Shown here one piece after another: positions 1 through 5,147 of a DNA stretch of 5,147 bases (position 1 is the first letter of the stretch; every line of letters begins with the position of its first letter). This stretch comes from Betaproteobacteria bacterium HGW-Betaproteobacteria-20 (GTDB lineage Bacteria > Pseudomonadota > Gammaproteobacteria > Burkholderiales > Methylophilaceae), in assembly GCA_002842195.1 (NCBI GenBank), contig PHCL01000127.1, forward strand, positions 1 through 5,147, in the 5' to 3' direction. The position numbers were made by a program, and so were the translations under genes. Below the pieces are notes generated by a model. That model worked only from the letters and a program-made list of their open reading frames with translations. It searched no databases and had not been told where the DNA came from.

Positions 1-79
1 GCCTTGATGCAGTGTAGCGGAATCGAGGGTTATCTATTGTGATATCGCCCTCGATTTCACTGCGTTGCATCGAGGCTAC
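1..79. repeat. REP-like inverted pair (REPIN/BIME-like), cut at left edge
   Basis: Two copies of a roughly 29-base GC-richer unit face each other (1-29 and 48-76) around an 18-base spacer. Position i pairs with position 77-i: 23 Watson-Crick pairs, five G-T positions that would be G-U in + strand RNA, and one C/A mismatch (18/59). Each unit is also a small palindrome on its own: CCTTGAT (2-8) with ATCGAGG (22-28), and CCTCGAT (49-55) with ATCGAGG (69-75). On the minus strand the right-hand unit is preceded directly by GTAG (79-76), the head-plus-hairpin design of REP elements mobilised by RAYT (TnpA-REP) proteins. The left unit starts at base 1 with the G that would end its own GTAG, so its first three bases probably lie outside the window. 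No T-run follows, so it does not look like an intrinsic terminator. No transposase gene is present here. Family assignment is from architecture and recall of similar intergenic repeats in proteobacteria, not from a search. Confidence 0.75.
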
Positions 80-149
80 CCACTGGCTACTTTACTACGC
101 TAAGAATAGCAGAACTATATAAGCCAGCATAAAACATGTCATTATTTGG

Positions 150-215
150 AGGATTAGCTACAATGCAATGTTTTACTTACATATCAATGTAAAATGTAGC
201 TTCTGAGTAAATCCT
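150..215 (+). repeat. Long imperfect inverted repeat in the ccoI leader
   Basis: Three blocks pair in nested order: AGGATT (150-155) with AATCCT (210-215), AGCTACA (156-162) with TGTAGCT (195-201), and TTTTAC (171-176) with GTAAAA (189-194). Eight unpaired bases interrupt the left arm (163-170) and eight the right arm (202-209). TTTG (145-148) and CAAA (218-221) could extend it outward. The tip has an alternative fold, TTACAT (177-182) with ATGTAA (187-192) around a four-base loop, which excludes the TTTTAC/GTAAAA pairing. It has no trailing T-run. It could be a structured 5' leader of ccoI, an end structure of an upstream transcript, or a decayed mobile element; the sequence alone does not decide. 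Confidence 0.5.
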
Positions 216-266
216 GGCAAATGCTTAAAGTTATTTACAGCAGTTAACTTATTTTACCGATGTTGC

Positions 267-271
267 AGGGA
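267..271 (+). promoter_or_regulatory. Shine-Dalgarno supporting the TTG start of ccoI
   Basis: AGGGA lies seven bases before TTG at 279-281. An in-frame TAA at 273-275 rules out any start further upstream. The next in-frame ATG (309-311) has no comparable purine-rich sequence in front of it, so TTG is the better start. Confidence 0.6.
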
Positions 272-278
272 TTAAATT

Positions 279-2648
279 TTGTTTGCTAATGCTTACACAC
301 CTGAAGTAATGACGCCAAATCCAGCCTGGGCGATTTTAGACACCCAGGAACAATGGCAAAATTTTAGCCAGTCTGTTGGTGATAACCCGGCGCAGCCGCT
401 GGTGCAATCCAGCCTGTTACTCGACGGCTTACGCTGTGCAGCTTGCTCCGGCATTATTGAGCACGGGCTGAGCGCATTACCAGGCATTGTAAGTGCGCGC
501 GTCAGCATGTCTAAAAAACGTGCCGTTGTGGTATGGTCTCCAGCACTTACGCGCCCTTCAAGCATACTCGGCGCAATTCAAGCCATGGGTTACAGTGCCA
601 GCCCGGCCTCACCAAATGAAAATCAGCTTGAAGCCATCGCTAAAAACCGTGCGGCTTTTTGGCGTTGGCTGGTAGCCGGCTTTTGCATGATGCAAGTGAT
701 GATGTATGCCAGTCCAAGCTACTTTACAAAAACGGGTGAAATCGCCAGTGACATACAGCATTTACTCAATTGGGCATCGTGGTTACTAAGCCTGCCTGTT
801 TTACTATTCTCAAGCACTGCATTTTTCAGCAACGCACTGCGTGATTTAAAACTAAGGCAAATCAGCATGGATTTGCCCGTTGCTATGGGCATAGGCATCA
901 CCTTTATTGTCAGTTCTGCCGCTACCTTTGACCCGAGCGGTTGGTGGGGGAATGTCGTTTATTTTGATTCGCTGACCATGTTTGTGTTCTTTTTACTTTC
1001 AGCACGCTTAATTGAAGTCAAACTACATAGCAAAACGCTGGGCGCGATGGAGGCGCTGGCAAGCCGTATTCCGGAGAATATTGAACGTCAGAATCTAGAT
1101 GGTTCATATACGCGGGTTTTGAATAGCCAGCTTAAAATCGGTGATATTGCCCGCGTGCATCTGGGCGAAGCCTTTCCGGCAGATGGCAAACTGGTGTTAG
1201 GCAGCACTAAAGTAGATGAATCGCTATTAACCGGCGAGTCGACACCTATTCAAAAGAATTTGCACGATAAAGTCGTTGCCGGTAGCTTTAACCTGGGGCA
1301 AGCCGTTAATGTCGTACTGGAAAACATCGGTGAATCCACGCAATATGGTCAAATTGTTAATTTAATTCACCAGGCTGCCATTGAAAAACCCAGGTTATCG
1401 CAATTAGCTGACCGCGTCGCCAGGCCGTTTTTGCTATTCGTTATATTGAGTGCCGCACTTGCTGCGGCTTTACTATGGAATGTTGACCACGGGCGGGCGT
1501 TGATGACGGCTGCCGCCGTACTAATTGTGACCTGCCCATGTGCATTATCGCTGGCAACCCCTGCCGCCATGCTTTCCAGCGCCAGCGCCTTTGTAAAACG
1601 CGGCATTTTAATCCGGCGCTTACAAGCCATTGAAAGCATTGCCAATATTGACACGGTTATTTTTGATAAAACCGGCACGCTGACTGACAATCATATTGCA
1701 GTAAAATCGATTGCCGTTAAAAGCGGTTTATCCGAAAACAGCGCGCTGGCATTGGCGGCAACAATTGCACAGCACTCCATGCACCCTGTTTCGCGCGCAC
1801 TGGTAAATGCGTATGCAGAAAACCCGGCACAGAATGATACGCCGCAAAACACAGTCATTGAGCTAACCAGTATCCAGGAACAAGTGGGTGCCGGCATTAG
1901 CGCAACATTAAAAGAGAACGCTGCATATACCGGCACCTTAAAGCTTGGCTCTGCAAAATTTTGTGGCACCTCAAATCTAGCAAACCCGACTTTAACAAAC
2001 CCAAACTTGGTAACCCAAGTCACAGACACACTCGCACAACAAGTCTATCTTGCAGATGATAATGGCTGGCTAGCCACATTTAGTTTGCAGGAAGCAATTA
2101 AATCAAATGCGACACTGACGGTACAGCAACTAAAAAATGCGAAGCTTGAAGTTGAGCTTTTATCTGGCGACCAGGCACACACGGTAGAAAACACTGCACG
2201 CGAAGTCGGCATTGCTCAATTTCAGGCCGCATGCAGCCCAGGTGATAAATTATTGCGGTTACAGATGCTGAAGCAACAGGGAAAAAAGGTACTCATGGTG
2301 GGCGACGGCTTAAATGATGGTCCAATTTTAGCGAGTGCGCACGTCTCGATTGCGATGGGAAAAGGCGTGCCACTCACGCTCGCACAGGCAGATTACGTCC
2401 TGCTTAACGGCGATATTGGCCAAATTCCACAACTGATTCGCCATGCGCAAAAAACCATGCACGTAATTAAGCAAAACATTAGCTGGGCAATTGCTTACAA
2501 TGCAATTTGTGTTCCGTTGGCATTTTTTGGTATGTTGTCTGCTTGGCAAGCTGGCTTGGGCATGGCTGTCAGTTCGCTTATTGTGGTTGCCAACGCCTTA
2601 CGTTTAACCCAATTTTCAAGCACAAATTTAACGCATAAGGCTAAATAA
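279..2648 (+). CDS. ccoI: CcoI/FixI-type Cu+-transporting P1B ATPase (cbb3 oxidase assembly)
   Basis: A 789-residue inner-membrane ATPase that, by family knowledge, exports Cu+ from the cytoplasm to supply the CuB site of cbb3 oxidase. Visible in order: a heavy-metal-associated domain with CAAC (C53, C56); membrane segments near 127-149, 163-188, 196-217 and 228-247; the actuator TGE (318-320); segments near 382-400 and 408-430, the second carrying the metal-binding CPC (419-421); the phosphorylation motif DKTGT with D463; the nucleotide-binding HP (502-503); the hinge GDGLND (675-680); and two last segments near 735-756 and 759-776, with MxxSS at 762-766. The start is TTG with a good Shine-Dalgarno; ATG at residue 11 is the alternative. 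No cysteine precedes C53, whereas CcoI/FixI proteins usually carry a cysteine-rich metal-binding region before this point, so the N-terminus looks shortened. The nucleotide domain has a small NPxL-type repeat near 569-576. Immediately followed by ccoS, which separates it from generic CopA. Confidence 0.93.
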   Translation: MFANAYTPEVMTPNPAWAILDTQEQWQNFSQSVGDNPAQPLVQSSLLLDGLRCAACSGIIEHGLSALPGIVSARVSMSKKRAVVVWSPALTRPSSILGAIQAMGYSASPASPNENQLEAIAKNRAAFWRWLVAGFCMMQVMMYASPSYFTKTGEIASDIQHLLNWASWLLSLPVLLFSSTAFFSNALRDLKLRQISMDLPVAMGIGITFIVSSAATFDPSGWWGNVVYFDSLTMFVFFLLSARLIEVKLHSKTLGAMEALASRIPENIERQNLDGSYTRVLNSQLKIGDIARVHLGEAFPADGKLVLGSTKVDESLLTGESTPIQKNLHDKVVAGSFNLGQAVNVVLENIGESTQYGQIVNLIHQAAIEKPRLSQLADRVARPFLLFVILSAALAAALLWNVDHGRALMTAAAVLIVTCPCALSLATPAAMLSSASAFVKRGILIRRLQAIESIANIDTVIFDKTGTLTDNHIAVKSIAVKSGLSENSALALAATIAQHSMHPVSRALVNAYAENPAQNDTPQNTVIELTSIQEQVGAGISATLKENAAYTGTLKLGSAKFCGTSNLANPTLTNPNLVTQVTDTLAQQVYLADDNGWLATFSLQEAIKSNATLTVQQLKNAKLEVELLSGDQAHTVENTAREVGIAQFQAACSPGDKLLRLQMLKQQGKKVLMVGDGLNDGPILASAHVSIAMGKGVPLTLAQADYVLLNGDIGQIPQLIRHAQKTMHVIKQNISWAIAYNAICVPLAFFGMLSAWQAGLGMAVSSLIVVANALRLTQFSSTNLTHKAK

Positions 2649-2788
2649 TGGATATACTATTTATACTTATTCCGCTTTCGGTAGTCATGGCGCTAGTAGT
2701 GCTGGTTGGGCTTTGGTGGGCGGTTTATCACGGCCAGTTTGAAGACATCGAAGATGAAGGCAAAAGGATTTTGGAAGACGAACAGTGA
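2648..2788 (+). CDS. ccoS: CcoS, cbb3-type oxidase assembly protein
   Basis: A 46-residue protein beginning MDILFILIPL. Residues 4-27 form one membrane span ending in LWWAVYHGQFED, followed by a short acidic tail ending RILEDEQ. The IP-L/WA-x-x-GQF(D/E)D pattern is the signature of the CcoS/FixS family, which is required for inserting haem and copper into the cbb3 catalytic subunit, though its precise chemistry is unsettled. The start codon overlaps the ccoI stop as TAATG, so the two genes are very likely translationally coupled; AAGG at 2637-2640 is a plausible ribosome binding site inside ccoI. Length is normal for the family. Confidence 0.93.
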   Translation: MDILFILIPLSVVMALVVLVGLWWAVYHGQFEDIEDEGKRILEDEQ

Positions 2789-2792
2789 ATTA

Positions 2793-2806
2793 TTGATTAA
2801 AATTAC
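2793..2806. promoter_or_regulatory. Weak second FNR-like site
   Basis: TTGAT-TAAA-ATTAC: the left half-site is perfect and the right matches three of five bases of ATCAA. Its centre (2799.5) is exactly 52 bp, close to five helical turns, upstream of the centre of the strong FNR site (2851.5). AT-rich sequence yields such matches by chance, so this is tentative. Confidence 0.2.
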
Positions 2807-2828
2807 AAGCATGCAGAATATTTAATCA
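2794..2828. repeat. Perfect 8-bp inverted repeat after ccoS
   Basis: TGATTAAA (2794-2801) and TTTAATCA (2821-2828) are exact reverse complements around a 19-base loop containing the palindrome GCATGC (2809-2814). The stem is AT-rich, the loop is long and no T-run follows, so it is a poor intrinsic terminator. Read-through from ccoIS into ccoN therefore remains possible. It could instead be an operator-like palindrome upstream of the ccoN promoter. Confidence 0.4.
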
Positions 2829-2844
2829 TTACTTTGCAGGGCTG

Positions 2845-2858
2845 TTGATATATATCAA
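2845..2858. promoter_or_regulatory. FNR/ANR (FixK-type) binding site of the ccoN promoter
   Basis: TTGAT-ATAT-ATCAA is a perfect 14-bp palindrome matching the FNR/ANR consensus TTGAT-N4-ATCAA at all ten defined positions. It lies 110 bp before the ccoN start codon. Oxygen-sensing CRP/FNR regulators commonly activate ccoNOQP under low oxygen, so this site fits its gene. In a class II promoter, with the site centred at -41.5, transcription would start near 2893. Confidence 0.9.
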
Positions 2859-2880
2859 ACAAACTTTAGGCATAGTGCGA

Positions 2881-2886
2881 CAAAAT
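2881..2886 (+). promoter_or_regulatory. Candidate -10 element of the ccoN promoter
   Basis: CAAAAT matches four of six bases of TATAAT and sits where a class II FNR-activated promoter centred on 2851.5 would place its -10. A weak -10 is common at activator-dependent promoters. CATAGT at 2871-2876 scores equally but would put the FNR site too close to the start of transcription. Confidence 0.35.
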
Positions 2887-2934
2887 GCCACGTGTAAAAT
2901 TAACAAAGAATCATCAATAAGTAGCAAATCAATC

Positions 2935-2954
2935 GGTGCCATTTAACTGGCACT
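2935..2954 (+). other. Small hairpin just before the ccoN ribosome binding site
   Basis: GTGCCA (2936-2941) pairs perfectly with TGGCAC (2948-2953) around a six-base loop, with a further G-U pair at 2935/2954. The 3' side ends one base before the Shine-Dalgarno sequence and does not cover it. It may hold the ribosome binding site open or stabilise the leader. The GTG at its base is not the ccoN start. Confidence 0.45.
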
Positions 2955-2955
2955 T

Positions 2956-2963
2956 AGGGAGGA
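2956..2963 (+). promoter_or_regulatory. Strong Shine-Dalgarno fixing the ccoN start
   Basis: AGGGAGGA lies five bases before ATG at 2969-2971. It overrules the longer reading from GTG at 2936, whose extra 11 residues come from the hairpin and this ribosome binding site. Confidence 0.85.
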
Positions 2964-2968
2964 AGCAA

Positions 2969-4405
2969 ATGCAAGACCTAAATATTCAATCAAATACGTA
3001 TAGCGATGGTGTTATACGGCAATTTTCTATCATGGCCGTGATTTGGGGAGTGGTGGGCATGCTGGTGGGGGTGATTATTGCCTCTCAACTTGTTTGGCCT
3101 GAACTTAATCTCGGTTTACCCTGGACTAGTTTTGGTCGCCTGAGACCGCTGCATACCAATGCGGTAATTTTTGCATTTGGTGGTTGTACCTTGTTTGCTA
3201 CGTCATATTACGTCGTGCAGCGTACCTGTCAAACGCGGCTATTTATGCCTAAACTTGCGAGCTTTACCTTTTGGGGCTGGCAGTTAGTCATCGTTGCGGC
3301 AGCAATCTCATTACCTTTAGGTTATACGCAAGGTAAAGAATATGCTGAATTGGAATGGCCAATTGACTTGTTGATTGCAGTGGTCTGGGTATCGTATGCC
3401 ATCGTGTTTTTCGGTACACTTGCCAAGCGTAAAATCAAGCACATCTATGTAGCCAACTGGTTCTTTGGCGCATTTATTCTTACCGTCGCTTTGTTGCATA
3501 TTGTAAACAGTGCTGCGATGCCTGCCAGCGCGATGAAATCTTACTCAGCTTATGCAGGGGTGCAAGATGCAATGGTGCAATGGTGGTATGGTCACAACGC
3601 GGTTGGCTTCTTCTTGACGGCTGGCTTCCTGGGCATTATGTACTACTTTGTGCCTAAACAAGCTGAGCGCCCTGTTTACTCCTATAGTCTTTCAATTATT
3701 CACTTTTGGGCACTGATTTTTACCTACATGTGGGCGGGTCCTCACCACCTACACTACACAGCACTGCCTGATTGGACGCAATCTCTAGGCATGGTGTTCT
3801 CATTGGTGTTATTAGCACCAAGCTGGGGCGGTATGATTAACGGTATTATGACTATGTCAGGCGCATGGCACAAATTACGTACCGACCCTATTCTTCGCTT
3901 CTTAATTGTCTCGTTATCTTTCTATGGCATGAGTACGTTTGAAGGCCCGATGATGGCAATTAAAACCGTAAACTCACTCTCGCACTACACTGACTGGACA
4001 GTAGGTCATGTGCATTCCGGTGCATTGGGCTGGGTGGGTATGGTTTCAATGGGTGCTTTGTACTTTATGATTCCTAAACTTTTTGGTAAAAAAGAAATGC
4101 ACAGCATTAAAGCCATTGAAGCACATTTCTGGTTAGCGACAACCGGTATTGTGCTTTACATTGCAGCACTTTGGATTTCCGGTGTGATGGAAGGCTTAAT
4201 GTGGCGCGCTATCAATACTGACGGCACCCTTACCTATACTTTTGTGGAGTCTGTTAAAGCAAAAACTCCCTACTACATGATTCGGACGTTAGGTGGCCTG
4301 CTCTATCTGAGTGGCATGATTATCATGTTATGGAATGTGGTTAAAACAACCACTAGCGGCAAAGCGGTTGTTGTTAATATTCCTCCTGTCCATGCACACG
4401 CTTAA
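2969..4405 (+). CDS. ccoN: CcoN, catalytic subunit I of cbb3-type cytochrome c oxidase
   Basis: A 478-residue polytopic inner-membrane protein that reduces O2 to water at a haem b3-CuB centre and pumps protons. Key residues, numbered from ATG 2969: H62 and H349 ligate low-spin haem b; H209, H259 and H260 ligate CuB; H347 is the proximal ligand of haem b3; Y253 is the tyrosine cross-linked to H209; E325 in FEGP is the conserved glutamate near the active site. All are shifted by +2 from Pseudomonas stutzeri CcoN numbering as I recall it, so alignment is gap-free through this core. About twelve hydrophobic segments and the length fit the family. The start was chosen on the strong Shine-Dalgarno. 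Expression is probably driven by the FNR-type site 110 bp upstream. ccoO follows after 11 bases. Confidence 0.97.
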   Translation: MQDLNIQSNTYSDGVIRQFSIMAVIWGVVGMLVGVIIASQLVWPELNLGLPWTSFGRLRPLHTNAVIFAFGGCTLFATSYYVVQRTCQTRLFMPKLASFTFWGWQLVIVAAAISLPLGYTQGKEYAELEWPIDLLIAVVWVSYAIVFFGTLAKRKIKHIYVANWFFGAFILTVALLHIVNSAAMPASAMKSYSAYAGVQDAMVQWWYGHNAVGFFLTAGFLGIMYYFVPKQAERPVYSYSLSIIHFWALIFTYMWAGPHHLHYTALPDWTQSLGMVFSLVLLAPSWGGMINGIMTMSGAWHKLRTDPILRFLIVSLSFYGMSTFEGPMMAIKTVNSLSHYTDWTVGHVHSGALGWVGMVSMGALYFMIPKLFGKKEMHSIKAIEAHFWLATTGIVLYIAALWISGVMEGLMWRAINTDGTLTYTFVESVKAKTPYYMIRTLGGLLYLSGMIIMLWNVVKTTTSGKAVVVNIPPVHAHA

Positions 4406-4416
4406 GGGAAAACATT

Positions 4417-5043
4417 ATGTCAAATCATGAAGTAAAAAGTGGTAACAACCACGAAAAAGTTGAAACCAATAGCTTTCTAATGATTGTTTTAATTTTAATC
4501 ACAGTAGCGTTTGGTGGTTTGGTGGAAATTGTGCCACTGTTTTTTCAAAAATCAACGACGGAGCCAATTAAAGGCTTAATGCCGTACACGTCATTGCAAT
4601 TGGCGGGACGTGACATCTACACGCGTGAAGGCTGCTACAACTGCCATTCACAGATGATACGTCCGTTCCGTGCTGAAACTTTGCGCTACGGGCATTATTC
4701 GGTAGCAGGTGAGTCTGTATATGACCATCCATTCCAATGGGGTAGCAAACGTACTGGTCCAGATTTAGCGCGTGTTGCCGGTAGATACAGTGACGACTGG
4801 CATCGCATTCACTTAATCAACCCACGCGACCTTGTGCCCGAATCCATCATGCCGGCGTATCCATGGCTAGAAACCAATCTGGTAGACGCGGAAGCGATGC
4901 CGTCCCACATGAAGGCATTGCGTACGGTAGGCGTACCTTATACTGATGATGATATTGCAGGTGCAACAGAAGCTGTTAAAGGTAAAACTGAGATGGACGC
5001 AGTAATTGCTTACTTGCAGGTACTGGGTATCCACTTGAAGTAA
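4417..5043 (+). CDS. ccoO: CcoO, membrane-anchored monohaem cytochrome c subunit II of cbb3 oxidase
   Basis: A 208-residue protein that passes electrons from the periplasm to CcoN. A hydrophilic N-terminus is followed by one membrane anchor (about residues 19-43). The periplasmic domain then carries the haem c site CYNCH (C73, C76, H77) within [15 protein letters not shown], and the probable sixth ligand M145 in [11 protein letters not shown]. The [11 protein letters not shown] and RYSDDWH stretches are hallmarks of CcoO/FixO. AAGGGAA at 4404-4410 overlaps the ccoN stop codon and serves as its ribosome binding site, indicating one transcript with ccoN. Length is normal and nothing is missing. 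Confidence 0.97.
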   Translation: MSNHEVKSGNNHEKVETNSFLMIVLILITVAFGGLVEIVPLFFQKSTTEPIKGLMPYTSLQLAGRDIYTREGCYNCHSQMIRPFRAETLRYGHYSVAGESVYDHPFQWGSKRTGPDLARVAGRYSDDWHRIHLINPRDLVPESIMPAYPWLETNLVDAEAMPSHMKALRTVGVPYTDDDIAGATEAVKGKTEMDAVIAYLQVLGIHLK

Positions 5044-5074
5044 GCCCATTCACCTTGAGTAAGGAGAAAGTATT

Positions 5075-5147
5075 ATGGACATCAACACACTCCGTATTGT
5101 GGCCACAGTTGCCAGTTTCATTGTATTTATTGGCATTGCCGTATGGG
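5075..5147 (+). CDS. ccoQ: CcoQ, small cbb3 oxidase subunit (partial, cut by window end)
   Basis: The first 24 codons read MDINTLRIVATVASFIVFIG and then IAVW before the window ends. This is a short N-terminus followed by a single membrane span, as expected for CcoQ/FixQ, a small non-catalytic subunit reported to stabilise the complex. AAGGAG at 5061-5066 lies eight bases before the ATG. Its place 31 bases after ccoO is standard. The charged C-terminal tail and the following ccoP are outside the window. Confidence 0.88.
   Translation, partial: MDINTLRIVATVASFIVFIGIAVW

Larger units (their letters stand above)
80..278. other. ccoI upstream leader region without a recognisable long gene
   Basis: All frames are closed by stops and no cysteine-rich coding stretch that could belong to CcoI is visible. 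The region is AT-rich. It holds a possible -10 hexamer TATAAG at 118-123 (five of six consensus matches), but no convincing -35 at 16-18 bp. It also holds the imperfect inverted repeat listed separately, and a GGAGG at 148-152 followed ten bases later by an ATG that opens only nine codons (163-192). Three CTAC words (76-79, 87-90, 95-98; GTAG on the minus strand) cluster next to the REP pair. I see no FNR-type site; ATCAA at 183-187 has only a two-of-five matching partner half-site. The ccoI promoter therefore cannot be placed with confidence. Confidence 0.5.

Noticed and set aside
1..79. Intrinsic terminator of an upstream gene
   Set aside because: The stem is strong, but no T-run follows position 76, the stem is unusually long, and each arm is itself a GTAG-type palindrome, which fits a REP element better.
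174..187. FNR-like site before ccoI (TACTT-ACAT-ATCAA)
   Set aside because: The left half-site matches only two of five positions, so it is within chance for AT-rich DNA.
168..206. 12-codon ORF beginning at the second ATG (MFYLHINVKCSF)
   Set aside because: It is 15 bases from the GGAGG, too far for normal initiation, and shows no other support.
1982..2016. AACCC-spaced short repeat inside ccoI
   Set aside because: Three AACCC words at 14-15 base spacing reflect a local NPxL-like protein stretch in a variable part of the nucleotide domain; no larger repeat unit is present.
1367..2029. Antisense open frames opposite ccoI (1367-1690 and 1691-2029)
   Set aside because: They are shadows of the ccoI reading frame, with no ribosome binding site and no recognisable domain; ccoI carries all conserved motifs across the same DNA.
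2794..2828. Intrinsic terminator after ccoS
   Set aside because: The stem is AT-only apart from one G-C pair, has a 19-base loop and no T-run.
2936..2968. GTG start that would add 11 residues to CcoN
   Set aside because: The GTG is in a hairpin arm with no ribosome binding site in front, and the extension is encoded by the Shine-Dalgarno region of the real start at 2969. The 478-residue form matches the family length and N-terminus.

Overview
This window carries the front part of a cbb3-type (high-affinity, microaerobic) cytochrome c oxidase locus. All recognised genes lie on the + strand in the order ccoI - ccoS - [FNR/ANR-controlled promoter] - ccoN - ccoO - ccoQ (cut by the window end). 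The CcoN and CcoO sequences, the moderate-to-low GC content, and the placement of the assembly genes ccoI-ccoS directly before ccoNOQ suggest a proteobacterium, most likely a betaproteobacterium of the Methylophilaceae (Methylotenera-like) type. That taxonomic guess is inference from general resemblance, not from a search.

Region by region. Positions 1-79 hold two inverted copies of a REP-like palindrome with a GTAG-type head (a REPIN/BIME-like unit), truncated at the window's left edge by perhaps three bases. Positions 80-278 are a gene-poor leader with a long imperfect inverted repeat (about 150-215) and a possible 9-codon upstream ORF. Positions 279-2648 encode CcoI, a Cu+-type P1B ATPase that starts at TTG and lacks the usual cysteine-rich extreme N-terminus. 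Positions 2648-2788 encode the 46-residue CcoS, which overlaps the ccoI stop by one base. Positions 2789-2968 form the ccoN control region, with a perfect FNR-type site TTGAT-ATAT-ATCAA at 2845-2858, a weaker half-matching site exactly 52 bp upstream, and a small hairpin immediately before the strong ccoN Shine-Dalgarno sequence. ccoN (2969-4405), ccoO (4417-5043) and the start of ccoQ (5075 onward) follow with short gaps, each with its own ribosome binding site.

How the genes work together. CcoI moves copper across the inner membrane for the haem-copper centre. CcoS is needed for cofactor insertion into the catalytic subunit. CcoN is the catalytic subunit, with all six haem/CuB histidines and the cross-linked tyrosine present. 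CcoO is the membrane-anchored monohaem cytochrome c that feeds it electrons. CcoQ is a small stabilising subunit. ccoP presumably lies just beyond the window. The structural genes have a clear oxygen-responsive promoter of their own; no FNR-type site is evident before ccoI.

The locus itself is conventional. The points most worth a second look are the REPIN at the left edge, the structured leader before ccoI, the shortened CcoI N-terminus, and the architecture of the ccoN control region. I do not see an unknown multi-gene system here.
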